From positions 2,170,001 through 2,234,000 of the forward strand of contig NZ_CP023275.1 in assembly GCF_002309535.1 (NCBI RefSeq): a stretch of 64,000 nucleotides of DNA. Reading direction: 5' to 3'. This DNA is from Sulfurospirillum diekertiae (GTDB lineage: Bacteria; Campylobacterota; Campylobacteria; Campylobacterales; Sulfurospirillaceae). Below, piece by piece: positions 1 to 9,536 of this stretch. How positions within the stretch are numbered: position 1 is the stretch's first letter; each line of letters opens with the position of its first letter. A program made the translations under genes and the position numbers. The notes beneath the pieces are model-generated. The model worked only from the letters and a program-made list of their open reading frames with translations, ran no database searches and was not told the origin of the DNA.

Positions 1-568
1 TCACTTTCAGGCTATTAGGATCACGCTTAACGACATATTTGGTATCGGGATTGCGCACGACAACACCCTCTCCACCGCCTTTTTCAACTTCTGTAAGAAA
101 ACGTTTCAGATCATCATTGTCTTTACATGTAAACTGTTTTGCCACTTTGAGGTAGTCGGCTTGATTGAGTTTAAGATAATACTCCAACTTTACTAAACGC
201 TGGATCAGCCCACCATTTTCATTCGGCACATCAAAGGCGTAAAAAGCGATGTTTTTCCATCCATCATGCGGCTCTTTTTTCTTCACAATAGAGATAATAG
301 TTTCAAAATCACCCCGTTTACTCCAAAGCTCTCCATCCACGGCAAAGGGAGGAAATCCTTCGGTAAACCAAGCAGGAGCCGCGAGTTCAATGCCACCGCG
401 TGAGATCAGCTTTTGCCCATCCCAGTACGCCCGCACTCCATCCATTTTTTCACTCATGAGCCACCCTGAAACGTCTTGTCCATCCCATTCTTGTAACAAC
501 ATCAATTCAGGCTTAGCTCCGAACATTAAACTTGTTAATAGGAGCCAAGAGAGCATTAATCGCTTCAT
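1..568 (-). CDS. ATP-dependent DNA ligase, exported, 3' end beyond window
   Basis: The reading frame starts with ATG at 568, directly after the rfbB stop, and runs off the window edge, so about 189 residues are visible. An N-terminal hydrophobic stretch (MLSWLLLTSLMFGA) looks like a signal peptide. The nucleotidyltransferase motif KMDGVR follows, with the AMP-accepting lysine at about residue 41, and further on come FAVDGELW and GGGEGVVVRNP, matching ligase motifs I, III and IV. This is the small exported ligase type known in epsilonproteobacteria; it would seal nicks in the periplasm, perhaps in incoming DNA. That role is inference. It is the last visible gene of the exonuclease-manB-rfbA-rfbB run. 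Confidence 0.85.
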   Translation of the reverse strand, partial: MKRLMLSWLLLTSLMFGAKPELMLLQEWDGQDVSGWLMSEKMDGVRAYWDGQKLISRGGIELAAPAWFTEGFPPFAVDGELWSKRGDFETIISIVKKKEPHDGWKNIAFYAFDVPNENGGLIQRLVKLEYYLKLNQADYLKVAKQFTCKDNDDLKRFLTEVEKGGGEGVVVRNPDTKYVVKRDPNSLKV

Positions 569-1591
569 TTATGCCTCTGTTGTGTATTTTCTCAAATACC
601 ACTGAATCGTTTTAAGAATGCCGCTTTCAAAGTTTTCTTCTGCTTCCCAGCCTAGTTTTGTCTCAATTTTGGTGGCATCAATGGCGTAACGTCTATCATG
701 CCCTGCTCTATCTTCCACAAAGGTAATCTGCTCTTTATACGAAGTGGCTTTTGGTTTTAGGGTATCGAGTATCTCACAAATCTTATGCGCGATATAAAGG
801 TTATCTCGCTCATTGCGTCCACCAATATTATAGGTTTCTCCTGAGTTTCCTTCATGGAAGACCAAATCAATGCCTTTGCAGTGATCTAGCACATAGAGCC
901 AATCACGGATATTTTTGCCATCACCGTAAATGGGGATTTTTTGATTGGACAATGCTTTGCGTATGATCGTAGGAATAAGCTTTTCATCGTGTTGTTTAGG
1001 ACCATAGTTATTAGAACAATTGGTAATGACCGTATTCATCCCATACGTATGATGATAGGCGCGTACGATCATATCACTGCTTGCTTTGGAAGCTGAATAG
1101 GGAGAGTTTGGTGCATAGCTTGTGTTTTCTGTAAAAAGTCCCGTAGCGCCAAGCGTTCCATACACTTCATCGGTAGAGATATGGTGAAAACGACACGCTT
1201 CGTATCCTTCTTTCAGCACAAACGGTTTTTCCATCCAGGTTTTGTACGCTACATCAATAAGTGTAAAGGTTCCATTGACATTGGTTTCGATGAACACGCC
1301 TGGGTTTTTGATGGAGTTATCCACATGCGACTCTGCTGCAAAGTGAATCACGCCTTGGATATCATATTTTTCAAACAGAGACTCGACTAGAGCCCTATCA
1401 CAAATATCCCCTTGAACAAAAGTATAACGAATACTTTTTTCTACCTCTTTGAGGTTATCTAAATTACCAGCATAGGTTAAAAGATCCAAATTGATCAGAT
1501 GGTACTCTGGATACTTTTCTAGGAAATACGGTACAAAGTTTGAACCGATAAAGCCTGCACAACCGGTGACTAAAATACATTTTTGACTCAT
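569..1591 (-). CDS. rfbB: dTDP-glucose 4,6-dehydratase
   Basis: Converts dTDP-glucose to dTDP-4-keto-6-deoxyglucose, the second step towards dTDP-rhamnose and other deoxysugars. It is a 340-residue extended short-chain dehydrogenase. The NAD-binding GCAGFIGS motif lies at about residues 10-17, the catalytic STDEVYG at 139-145 and the YSASK Tyr/Lys pair at 165-169. Length and motifs fit an intact enzyme. The start overlaps the end of rfbA by 4 bp, so the two are probably translationally coupled. rfbC and rfbD are not in the window, so the final sugar cannot be deduced. Confidence 0.95.
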   Translation of the reverse strand: MSQKCILVTGCAGFIGSNFVPYFLEKYPEYHLINLDLLTYAGNLDNLKEVEKSIRYTFVQGDICDRALVESLFEKYDIQGVIHFAAESHVDNSIKNPGVFIETNVNGTFTLIDVAYKTWMEKPFVLKEGYEACRFHHISTDEVYGTLGATGLFTENTSYAPNSPYSASKASSDMIVRAYHHTYGMNTVITNCSNNYGPKQHDEKLIPTIIRKALSNQKIPIYGDGKNIRDWLYVLDHCKGIDLVFHEGNSGETYNIGGRNERDNLYIAHKICEILDTLKPKATSYKEQITFVEDRAGHDRRYAIDATKIETKLGWEAEENFESGILKTIQWYLRKYTTEA

Positions 1592-2451
1592 TTAACCAAT
1601 TCCTTGAGGTATTCTCCATAACCATTTTTACTCAGAGGTTTTGCAATCTCCAAGACTTGCTCTTTGGTAATCCAGCCATAATTATAAGCAATCTCTTCCA
1701 AGCAAGCAATTTTGAAACTCTGTCGCTTTTCAATCGTTTGCACAAACATGCCAGCTTCCAGTAAACTGTCATGCGTTCCCGTATCAAGCCACGCAAAACC
1801 ACGTCCCAAAACTTCAACTTGTAAATCGCCTCGTTTAAGATAGGCTTCATTTACAGAAGTAATTTCAAGCTCACCTCGATCACTTGGTTTAACCGCTTTG
1901 GCGATCTCAATCACACTGTTATCGTAAAAGTAAAGTCCCGTTACGGCAAAAGGTGATTTGGGATTTTTAGGTTTTTCTTCAATGCTAATCGCTTTTTGGT
2001 TCTCATCAAACTCGACGACACCAAAACGTTGTGGGTCTTTGACCTGATACCCAAAAACAATTGCTCCCGATTTTAATTGCGCGGAACTTTGAAGTAAGGG
2101 AGTAAAGCCTTGGCCATAAAAAATATTATCTCCCAAGATCAAACAAACGCTATCGTTCCCGATAAACTCTTCGCCTAAAAGAAATGCTTGTGCCAATCCA
2201 TCGGGACTGGGTTGAATTTTATACGAAAGAGAGAGTCCCCAACGGCTACCGTTCCCAAACAGGTCTTCAAATTTACCAATATCTTGAGGTGTGGAGATAA
2301 TCAAGATCTCACGAATCCCAGCTAGCATCAAAACAGAGAGCGGATAATAGATCATTGGTTTATCATAAATCGGCAACAACTGTTTGCTAATCGTTTGGGT
2401 AACAGGATAAAGTCTGGTTCCAGACCCTCCTGCTAGGATGATGCCTTTCAT
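1588..2451 (-). CDS. rfbA: glucose-1-phosphate thymidylyltransferase
   Basis: Makes dTDP-glucose from dTTP and glucose-1-phosphate. The protein has 287 residues, normal for the family. The nucleotide-binding signature [11 protein letters not shown] lies at residues 8-18, followed by [11 protein letters not shown], and GDNIFYG contributes a metal-binding aspartate. It lies one base after the phosphomannomutase gene and overlaps rfbB by 4 bp, giving a sugar-nucleotide operon. The neighbouring phosphohexomutase could supply its glucose-1-phosphate; this is an inference from context. Confidence 0.95.
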   Translation of the reverse strand: MKGIILAGGSGTRLYPVTQTISKQLLPIYDKPMIYYPLSVLMLAGIREILIISTPQDIGKFEDLFGNGSRWGLSLSYKIQPSPDGLAQAFLLGEEFIGNDSVCLILGDNIFYGQGFTPLLQSSAQLKSGAIVFGYQVKDPQRFGVVEFDENQKAISIEEKPKNPKSPFAVTGLYFYDNSVIEIAKAVKPSDRGELEITSVNEAYLKRGDLQVEVLGRGFAWLDTGTHDSLLEAGMFVQTIEKRQSFKIACLEEIAYNYGWITKEQVLEIAKPLSKNGYGEYLKELVK

Positions 2452-2452
2452 G

Positions 2453-3823
2453 TTAGTGAAGCTCCGCTTTAGCGTACGCGATCAATTCGTTCAGTTTTTT
2501 CTCATACAATTTCGCGTTATCCGCATTGGTCGATTCAAAACGTGTGACTAAAACGGGTGTTGTATTGCTCGCTCGAACCAAGCCCCAACCATCGTTAAAA
2601 ATGACTCTTACGCCATCGACATCAACAATCTCTTTAATAGCAGGAAAATCTTTAGGAGGATTTTTCAAAAGCTCTTTGACTTTTTCAACCAAAGGAAATT
2701 TATCACTCTCATTGGTCTCAACTTTAAGTTCTTCAGTAGAATAAACGGTTGGTAATTTTGCAATTTCAGCATCGACATCCAAACCATTTTTAACCATTTC
2801 AATCATACGAAGCGTGGCGTAAATCGCATCATCGTAACCAAAATAACGGTCGTTAAAGAAAAGATGCCCGCTCACTTCGGCTGCAAAATCGGCGTTCGTT
2901 TTAGCGATCATCACTTTGAGGTTACTATGCCCTGTTTTGTACATAATCGCATGGCCTCGTTTGTTGATCTCATCGTACATGACTTGAGAACATTTCACTT
3001 CACCAATGACGGTTGGGTTTTTCATAGCACTGGAAAACAAAATCGCCATAATGTCGCCTTTGACATTGTTGTGCTTGGTCAAAAACGCCAATCTATCGGC
3101 ATCCCCATCATACGCAAACCCAAGCGCATACTCGCCTTCAAGCTCTTTTTTAATGTCTTTGAGGTTTTTCTCAACGGTTGGGTCAGGATGGTGGTTTGGA
3201 AATGTACCATCGGGGTCTGTAAATAAACCTTTACATGTAAAACCTAAAGCTTTAAATACATCTTGCACCACAACGCCTGCAACGCCGTTTCCACAGTCAT
3301 AAACAAACGGTTGCTTGAAGCCTTTAAGGTGGTCAAACTCTTTGATCAAAAAGGCGATATAACGCTCTTTCGCATTGATAAACGTTGAGCTTAAGTCATC
3401 TTCGATTTCCATCGCGTAATTTTGCATAATCTCGCGACCCAATGCGTAAATGTCTTCACCAAAGAAAGGCTTTTTATCGAGGGTTACTTTAAAACCATTG
3501 TATTCACTAGGGTTGTGAGAACCCGTGATCATAATGGAAGCATTTGGCGTTACGCCATCGAAATTTTGAAAATTACTAAAGTAATTCACCGGTGTCGCAA
3601 CGAGTCCCATGTTAAGCACGTTACAGCCAGCTTTGTTGAGTCCGCTAGTAAGATACTCACACAAAATCGGTGAATGTGAACGCGCGTCATACCCTATCGC
3701 AACATTTTTACCCACTTTAGCAATCTGTTTTCCTAAAAAATACCCAATAAGTTTAACCGTTTGCTCGTTCAGCTCTTTTTCGTAAATACCTCTGATGTCA
3801 TACTCTCTAAATATCGCTTTCAA
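2453..3823 (-). CDS. phosphomannomutase/phosphoglucomutase
   Basis: Interconverts hexose 6- and 1-phosphates for surface sugar synthesis. The 456-residue protein belongs to the alpha-D-phosphohexomutase family (ManB/AlgC type). The phosphoserine loop TGSHNP has its serine at about residue 102 and the Mg-binding DGDADR is at 239-244. The C-terminal domain ends with the sugar-phosphate loop region [14 protein letters not shown]. It overlaps the upstream exonuclease gene by 4 bp and precedes rfbA. Substrate preference (mannose or glucose) cannot be told from motifs alone. One copy of the TTTACATGTAAA palindrome encodes FTCK at about residue 195. Confidence 0.93.
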   Translation of the reverse strand: MKAIFREYDIRGIYEKELNEQTVKLIGYFLGKQIAKVGKNVAIGYDARSHSPILCEYLTSGLNKAGCNVLNMGLVATPVNYFSNFQNFDGVTPNASIMITGSHNPSEYNGFKVTLDKKPFFGEDIYALGREIMQNYAMEIEDDLSSTFINAKERYIAFLIKEFDHLKGFKQPFVYDCGNGVAGVVVQDVFKALGFTCKGLFTDPDGTFPNHHPDPTVEKNLKDIKKELEGEYALGFAYDGDADRLAFLTKHNNVKGDIMAILFSSAMKNPTVIGEVKCSQVMYDEINKRGHAIMYKTGHSNLKVMIAKTNADFAAEVSGHLFFNDRYFGYDDAIYATLRMIEMVKNGLDVDAEIAKLPTVYSTEELKVETNESDKFPLVEKVKELLKNPPKDFPAIKEIVDVDGVRVIFNDGWGLVRASNTTPVLVTRFESTNADNAKLYEKKLNELIAYAKAELH

Positions 3824-4608
3824 TGGTTCTCCTTGTACAGTTCTTCTTCAATTGCGATGCCAAAAACATCCGTATAGGACTTATGGGCCCGTAAATTTTC
3901 TTGCATTGTAACCAATGCACGCTGATAATCCTCTATAATGAGGTTCCCTTTTAAGAGTTCATACTTTAAAAATAACCAATAGGTATTGAGCACATCGCTT
4001 TCGCAATACTCCTTAATTTTATCCATTTCACCTGCATAGTAAAGCTCTAGCACTTGATCGCCATGCACATCGTATTTACCAGGAAGCCCTACCATTGAGC
4101 AGACATGGTCTAACTTCATGCCACGCACTGCGCCAAATTCGCACAAATGGTCTAAGAGATCGACATGAAAACGGTCACTGTAACGCGCGCGGTAATTTTC
4201 CCATTTGTTTTTATTCAACTCTTTGTTTTCGACTTCAAAATAAGCGTTACATGTAAGATTGTATTGCATCGCTCTTAGCATCAAAAGCGGCATATCAAAA
4301 CTGCGCCCGTTAAAACTTACCAGCTTTGGATTGTGTTTATTGATAAATCCTAAAAAGCTTTTGATCATCTCATGCTCCGTGTTGCCCTCGATACTACTCA
4401 CCTTGCGAAAAATGCCAAAATCATCCGCGATGACCGCCGAAATCGCCACAATTTTATGAAACGATAGGGGTAAAAAGCTGCTTCCACTCTTCTCTTCTTG
4501 CTCCTTTTGCGCTAAAAGTGAAACCTCAAGGTCTTCTCCTTCAAGGTTTAAGACACTTCGAATTAGCTTGGTATCAGGGATGGTCTCGATATCGAACACA
4601 CAGATCAT
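3820..4608 (-). CDS. 3'-5' exonuclease, PolB exonuclease-like
   Basis: A 262-residue protein resembling the free-standing family related to the exonuclease domain of DNA polymerase B. The N-terminus carries FDIETIPD (the DxE metal ligands of DEDD exonucleases), the middle has LVSFNGRSFDMPLL (second motif), and EYCESDVLNTYWLFLKY supplies the third motif with a DEDDy-like Asp/Tyr arrangement. It is probably a cytoplasmic Mg-dependent nuclease of unknown physiological role. It is the first gene of a minus-strand run and its start lies about 70 bp from divergent waaC, with overlapping -10 elements. Confidence 0.8.
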   Translation of the reverse strand: MICVFDIETIPDTKLIRSVLNLEGEDLEVSLLAQKEQEEKSGSSFLPLSFHKIVAISAVIADDFGIFRKVSSIEGNTEHEMIKSFLGFINKHNPKLVSFNGRSFDMPLLMLRAMQYNLTCNAYFEVENKELNKNKWENYRARYSDRFHVDLLDHLCEFGAVRGMKLDHVCSMVGLPGKYDVHGDQVLELYYAGEMDKIKEYCESDVLNTYWLFLKYELLKGNLIIEDYQRALVTMQENLRAHKSYTDVFGIAIEEELYKENH

Positions 4609-4638
4609 TGAACAGCCTTTAAGTGACTTTTAGTTACA

Positions 4639-4646
4639 ATTATAAC
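4639..4646. promoter_or_regulatory. overlapping divergent -10 elements (exonuclease/waaC)
   Basis: ATTATA at 4639-4644 reads TATAAT on the minus strand, 31 bp from the exonuclease start. TATAAC at 4641-4646 reads on the plus strand, 30 bp from the waaC ATG. The two would compete for polymerase. No clear -35 is seen, as is common in this phylum. Confidence 0.5.
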
Positions 4647-4675
4647 TTAACTCATTTAAAAAGGGATGATACGGA

Positions 4676-5638
4676 ATGAAAATTGCGATTGTAAAACTAT
4701 CGGCACTGGGTGATATTATTCACGCCATGATCGTTTTGCAATACATCAAAAAAAACATTCCTAATGCACAAATTGATTGGTTTGTGGAAGAAAAATTTGT
4801 TGGGATTTTAGAAAACAATCCGCATATCTACGCCCTTTATCCCCTACGTCTTAAAAACAATAAATGCCATGTTTTCAAAGAGTATCAAAAGCTCAAAACG
4901 ATCTCAAAACAAAATCAGTATGATCTTGTTTTAGACCTGCAAGGACTCATCAAATCTGCCCTAGTTGCTAGAATTTTAAGTCCAAACTGTGTTGGTTTCG
5001 ATAAACAAAGTCTTCGAGAACCGCTGGCTGCATTCTTCTATAAAACTTCTTTTCATGTTCCTTATGAAGAAAATGTCATTATGCGCAATCTCAAGCTTAC
5101 ATGTAAAGCTCTCAATATCGATATACCAGACATTCAAACCAAAGAACCTTTTTTATTTTCAACATATAAGAGTGACATAGCGCCAACACTGCTTGTCATT
5201 ACTGGCTCATCGTGGCAAAGCAAAGTGTATCCCAAAGAGCATTTTGTGACCATTCTCAACGCTTTACATGTAAAGAGCTTTATCGCTTGGGGAAATGAAA
5301 AAGAAAAAACAGATGCACAGTTTATTTGCGATCATACCAATGCAACAATGCTTCCGAAAATGAGTTTGAATGAATTAAAAACTATTGTCAAAAATAGCCA
5401 GCTCATCATGGGTGCAGACAGTGGTCCAACCCATATGGCATGGGCACTAGGTCGTCCGAGTATTACCATTTTTGGGCCAACACCAAGCGAGCGAAACACC
5501 GTTACAACGGCTATTAATTTGACAATCGATTGTGAAAAAGCTATAAATGCACGAAATATCAACAAACATGATTTTTGCATTCAACAGATTGATCCCCTAA
5601 AAATTATTGCATTGGCAAAGGAACTACTCCCGTGTTAG
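4676..5638 (+). CDS. waaC: LPS heptosyltransferase I
   Basis: Adds the first heptose to Kdo of the LPS inner core at the cytoplasmic face of the inner membrane. The protein has 320 residues and belongs to GT family 9. It starts MKIAIVKLSALGDIIHAM, the typical WaaC N-terminus with KLSALGD. The C-terminal ADP-heptose-binding region includes MGADSGPTHMAWALGRPSITIFGPT. The sequence AAGGGATGATACGGA precedes the ATG. It is the first gene of a tight plus-strand LPS operon and overlaps the acyltransferase gene. Two copies of the TACATGTA palindrome lie inside it, encoding LTCK and LHVK. Confidence 0.93.
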   Translation: MKIAIVKLSALGDIIHAMIVLQYIKKNIPNAQIDWFVEEKFVGILENNPHIYALYPLRLKNNKCHVFKEYQKLKTISKQNQYDLVLDLQGLIKSALVARILSPNCVGFDKQSLREPLAAFFYKTSFHVPYEENVIMRNLKLTCKALNIDIPDIQTKEPFLFSTYKSDIAPTLLVITGSSWQSKVYPKEHFVTILNALHVKSFIAWGNEKEKTDAQFICDHTNATMLPKMSLNELKTIVKNSQLIMGADSGPTHMAWALGRPSITIFGPTPSERNTVTTAINLTIDCEKAINARNINKHDFCIQQIDPLKIIALAKELLPC

Positions 5639-6522
5639 ATTATTTTTATTTATCCGCTTTTGGGTTGTTTAAACTCTTCGTGACCAAACTACCAAAATCG
5701 CTATTGATGCTTTTGATTAATTTTTTTGCAGTCATTGGCTATCTCGTTGATAAAAAACACACCAAAATCGCCAAGGTGAATTTAGATCTTGCGTTTGAAG
5801 ATCGTATGAGTGAAGAGCGAAAAATAGAGATTATCAAACAGTGTTATAAAAATTTACTTTACTTGCTCAAAGATTTTATAGAAAATCAAACCATCTCAAA
5901 AGAGAAGTTACTTCAAAAAGTGACTTTTCATAATGAGCACATCTATGTTGAAGCTTTAAAACTTAAAAAAGGGGTCATTTTTCAAACGGCGCATTATGGT
6001 AACTGGGAGATTATGTCCTTAGCAGTAGGCGCAAAATTTGGACCAATCAGCATTATTGGAAGAGAACTAGACTCTAAAGTGATGAATGCCATTCTAGAAA
6101 AAAACAGGCAACGCTTCAATGTAACACTTTTAGATAAAAAAGGTGCTATGCGAGGCATCCTCAAAACTCTCAAAAATGGGGGGAGTGTAGGGTTACTTGT
6201 CGATCAAAATACTTCTGAAAATGAGGGAGTGCTTGTTCCTTTTTTTGGGAAACTGGTCAGACATACACCAGCAGCGGCTCAATTTGCAAAAAAAACCGAC
6301 TGTATTATTATCCCTGCATTTATCACGACCCAAGATCATGAGCATTTCGATCTCACCTTTTACGAACCGATTCCTGCACCTCATGATGACAATGAACAAT
6401 CTTTGCTTGATAGTATTCAAGCACAAGCGGAGATAACACAACGCATCATTGAGAACAAACCTGATGAATGGTTCTGGTTTCACCGCAGGTGGAAAAATCA
6501 ATACGAGGAATGCTACAAGTGA
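5632..6522 (+). CDS. lipid A biosynthesis acyltransferase (LpxL/HtrB family)
   Basis: Transfers a late acyl chain to lipid A at the inner membrane. The 296-residue protein has an N-terminal hydrophobic segment (LLMLLINFFAVIGYLV) and the catalytic H-x4-E motif in TAHYGNWEIM, followed by GSVGLLVDQN and a C-terminal WFWFHRRWK, both typical of the family. A GTG start at 5632 overlaps the waaC stop by 7 bp. Whether it adds lauroyl, myristoyl or another chain cannot be read from sequence. Confidence 0.92.
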   Translation: MLDYFYLSAFGLFKLFVTKLPKSLLMLLINFFAVIGYLVDKKHTKIAKVNLDLAFEDRMSEERKIEIIKQCYKNLLYLLKDFIENQTISKEKLLQKVTFHNEHIYVEALKLKKGVIFQTAHYGNWEIMSLAVGAKFGPISIIGRELDSKVMNAILEKNRQRFNVTLLDKKGAMRGILKTLKNGGSVGLLVDQNTSENEGVLVPFFGKLVRHTPAAAQFAKKTDCIIIPAFITTQDHEHFDLTFYEPIPAPHDDNEQSLLDSIQAQAEITQRIIENKPDEWFWFHRRWKNQYEECYK

Positions 6523-7739
6523 CGATTCATAATTTTTCATCATTTCAGACAAAAATCCCAACAATCAATAGCTATCTTTTGATCTTGTTAGGATTCACAT
6601 TCCCTTTATCCGTTTCCATTGGAACGGCGGTTATAGGGTGCATCATGCTTCTATGGTTAGTAGAAGGAAAATTCAAAGAAAAATTTACCATTATCCAACA
6701 CAATAAAATTTCATATGCTTTTTTAGCCTTTTTCATGATCCATCTCATCGGTCTACTGTGGAGTGAAGATTTAAAATGGGGTCTGCATATAGTGAGTAAA
6801 GAGTGGCGTATACTCCTTCCCATCATCTTCATCACGATTGTCAAAAAAGAACATATCACCTATTACATTCTTGCATTTTTATCAGCAATGAGTTTATCCG
6901 AGATATTGTCTTACCTAATATGGTTTGAAGTAATTCCGCCTTTTCAAAGTGCAACAACACTTAACCCTACCCCATTTATGGGACATATATCCTACAATCC
7001 TTTTTTAGCTTTTAGTATTTTTCTCTTAATCTATTTTATCTTTTTCATCAAAAATTATAAAAATAACTTCTCAAAAATCATTTCTTTATTTTTTTTAACC
7101 ACCATGACGATCAATATTTTTATAACAGGAGGCAGAGCAGGTCAAGTTGGCTTTTTTGTTATGTTGTCCTTAGCCTTTATCTTATATTTTAAAAAAAATA
7201 TTTTAAAATCTGCACTCTTGATCCTTGTTGTGTTACCCACCATTTTTTTTATAGCTTACTCTTCAAGCACGCTCTTTAACACACGAATTCATGAAGGGCT
7301 CAATGACGTTCATATGATTGATAAAAACCCCAATACCAGTGTTGGACTACGAATGACGTTTGCAATGAATACTTTACAAGTTATCAAAGAAAATCCTATT
7401 TTTGGTGTTGGCACAGGTGATTTCCCTAGAGAATATGAAAAAGTAAATATGCAAAGATCGCCAAATGCCCTTCCTACAGTCAATCCTCACAATATGTACT
7501 TGCTTGTCTTAGCGCAAACGGGTATTGTAGGTCTTGTGCTAATGCTTTCAGTTTTTTATATGCAGATACAATCATTTTTTAAAATCAATGATTCACTCGC
7601 ACCATTGAGACTTGCGCTTCCTCTTTTATTTTTAACCATTATGCTCAGTGACAGCTACCTTTTGGGTCACCATACAGCCCTTTTATTTGTTTATTTTAGT
7701 GCCATTCTTTACAAGGACTTTTCCGGTGAAAAAGTCTAA
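6519..7739 (+). CDS. waaL: O-antigen ligase / polymerase family membrane protein
   Basis: A polytopic membrane protein of about 406 residues with around ten hydrophobic segments, of the Wzy/WaaL (Wzy_C) type. The large periplasmic loop region carries GVGTGDFPREYEKV and NPHNMYLLVLAQTG, whose His is the conserved ligase/polymerase residue. Surrounded by core genes, it probably ligates O-chain or a similar polymer to the lipid A-core. I chose the GTG at 6519 because it gives a GTGA overlap with the acyltransferase stop and lies 9 bases after GAGGA; an ATG at 6510 is the alternative. Base composition is clearly more AT-rich than the housekeeping genes. Confidence 0.82.
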   Translation: MTIHNFSSFQTKIPTINSYLLILLGFTFPLSVSIGTAVIGCIMLLWLVEGKFKEKFTIIQHNKISYAFLAFFMIHLIGLLWSEDLKWGLHIVSKEWRILLPIIFITIVKKEHITYYILAFLSAMSLSEILSYLIWFEVIPPFQSATTLNPTPFMGHISYNPFLAFSIFLLIYFIFFIKNYKNNFSKIISLFFLTTMTINIFITGGRAGQVGFFVMLSLAFILYFKKNILKSALLILVVLPTIFFIAYSSSTLFNTRIHEGLNDVHMIDKNPNTSVGLRMTFAMNTLQVIKENPIFGVGTGDFPREYEKVNMQRSPNALPTVNPHNMYLLVLAQTGIVGLVLMLSVFYMQIQSFFKINDSLAPLRLALPLLFLTIMLSDSYLLGHHTALLFVYFSAILYKDFSGEKV

Positions 7740-8805
7740 GATCTTAATTGTTATTCAAAGATCAAATGGGGATGTTTTTTTAAGTACCCCTTTAATCAAT
7801 GCTTTATATCACTATTATGACCAAGCTGAAATTGATTTATTGATCAATGATGATACGCTGGGCATTGCCAAGACGTTGGAGCATATCCATACGATTCATC
7901 TTTATAAATATTCTTGGCGAAAACTTTCAACCCTGCAAAGGCTTAAAGAAGAATTTTTCTTAATGAAATCCATCTTCAAAAAATATGATTTAGCCATTAG
8001 TTTAACGTCCAGTGATCGAAGTGTTTTATATGCTGCGTTTGGGGCAAAACATTCTATTGCCGCTGTTGAAAAAGATGTCAAAAAAGCATGGTGGAAAAAG
8101 CTTTTATTAACACAACACTATTTTTTTGATACCTCAAAACATATTGTTATGAACAACGTAACACCCCTTAATTTACTCAAAATCAACTGCTCCAAAGTGG
8201 AAATAACCGCCAACCCAAAGGCGGAAGATATAAAAAACATAGAAAATGTGTTGCAAAAAGAAGGCATTAAAAATTTTATTATTTTTCACCCATCTGCTCA
8301 ATATAGCTATAAAATGCTCAACAATGAAACACGTAACACTCTTCTAAGACTTTTAAATAGTTTAAACATTCCCATCATCGTTACGGGAGGTAAAACAGCC
8401 ATTGATGAAGAAATTTCTCAAAACCTGCCAGAGCTTGCTAATATCCATAACTTCATAGGCAAAACCTCTTTGGGTGAATATATAGCGCTCTCACACCTCT
8501 GCCAAGCCTATATTGGAATGGATACACTCAATATGCATATTGCTGCAGCCCAAAATAAGCGTATCTTTGCTATTTTTGGTCCAACACTCACCTCCATGTG
8601 GTCGCCATGGGATAATCTAAGTGGTACTTACAGGATGGGAACTCCACCTTTTTATACCTATGGAGCTATTACTATTTTTCAAGCCAATCTGCCCTGCGTA
8701 CCTTGTGGAAAAGCAGGATGTGATGATAAGCATGGCAAAAGCGATTGTTTAGCACTCATCAATCCAAACACTATTTTTCAAGAAGTTCAAAAATGGTTAA
8801 AATAA
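7726..8805 (+). CDS. glycosyltransferase family 9 (heptosyltransferase-like)
   Basis: A protein of about 359 residues resembling heptosyltransferases of the WaaQ/WaaF group: N-terminal KILIVIQRSNGDVFLSTPLI, C-terminal YIGMDTLNMHIAAAQNKRIFAIFGPT and a cysteine cluster (CVPCGKAGCDDKHGKSDC) like that found in WaaQ/WaaF proteins. It probably adds a further heptose to the core. The GTG at 7726 is chosen: it overlaps waaL by 14 bp and follows AAGGA with 8-base spacing. An in-frame ATG further upstream lies deep inside waaL and is unlikely. Confidence 0.85.
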   Translation: MKKSKILIVIQRSNGDVFLSTPLINALYHYYDQAEIDLLINDDTLGIAKTLEHIHTIHLYKYSWRKLSTLQRLKEEFFLMKSIFKKYDLAISLTSSDRSVLYAAFGAKHSIAAVEKDVKKAWWKKLLLTQHYFFDTSKHIVMNNVTPLNLLKINCSKVEITANPKAEDIKNIENVLQKEGIKNFIIFHPSAQYSYKMLNNETRNTLLRLLNSLNIPIIVTGGKTAIDEEISQNLPELANIHNFIGKTSLGEYIALSHLCQAYIGMDTLNMHIAAAQNKRIFAIFGPTLTSMWSPWDNLSGTYRMGTPPFYTYGAITIFQANLPCVPCGKAGCDDKHGKSDCLALINPNTIFQEVQKWLK

Positions 8806-9536
8806 GCGTTACGATACTCACAAAGAATTCTGAGGAACATATTAAGCAGTGTCTTGAGGCACTTCAATCGTTTGATGAAATCATTATCCTAGATAATGGC
8901 TCGATGGATGATACCTTGCAAATTGCACAACAATACCCTAATGTTAAAATAGTAAAACATGAATTCATTGGCTTTGGTCCCTTAAAAAATCTTGCCATTT
9001 CATATGCCAAGAATGATTGGATTTTTTCGATAGACAGCGATGAAATTGCAACTCCAAGCTTAGTTCAAGAAATACACGCTTTAAACTTCGATAAAAACAC
9101 GCTTTATGCCATCAAAAGATCCAATTTTTACGGCATGAAAAAAATGCAATGTTGTGGCTGGGATAACGATTTTGTCAAACGTATTTTTCATAAACAAAGC
9201 ACAAAATTTAGTGATGATTTAGTACATGAAAGCCTTTTGAACAATGGTTTAAAAATTAAAAAGCTCCATAATGAATTGGAACACTACTCTTTTAAAAGTG
9301 CTGATGAGCTTATTGATAAAATGCAAAAATACTCATCGCTTTGGGCACAAGATAAAAAAGGCAAGAAAAGTGCATCCCCTCTTCAAGCTGTTGTGAGAGC
9401 CTTCTTTACTTTTATAAAATTTTATTTTTTAAAAAAAGGATTTTTAAATGGCTATGAAGGACTTGTCATTTCTATCTCAAATGCCAATGGCACCTTCTAC
9501 AAATATATCAAGCTCTACGAGAACAACAAACGATGA
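8793..9536 (+). CDS. glycosyltransferase family 2, LPS core type
   Basis: A cytoplasmic sugar transferase of about 247 residues. The GT2 fold is shown by KISVTILTKNSEEHI at the start, LDNGSMDDT, and the DxD-like FSIDSDEIAT. It resembles the WaaE/KdtX group of inner-core beta-glucosyltransferases. The ATG at 8793 gives a 13-bp overlap with the preceding GT9 gene, whereas the longer frame opening would extend much further into it. The acceptor and donor are not known. AT-rich, as are its neighbours. Confidence 0.85.
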   Translation: MVKISVTILTKNSEEHIKQCLEALQSFDEIIILDNGSMDDTLQIAQQYPNVKIVKHEFIGFGPLKNLAISYAKNDWIFSIDSDEIATPSLVQEIHALNFDKNTLYAIKRSNFYGMKKMQCCGWDNDFVKRIFHKQSTKFSDDLVHESLLNNGLKIKKLHNELEHYSFKSADELIDKMQKYSSLWAQDKKGKKSASPLQAVVRAFFTFIKFYFLKKGFLNGYEGLVISISNANGTFYKYIKLYENNKR

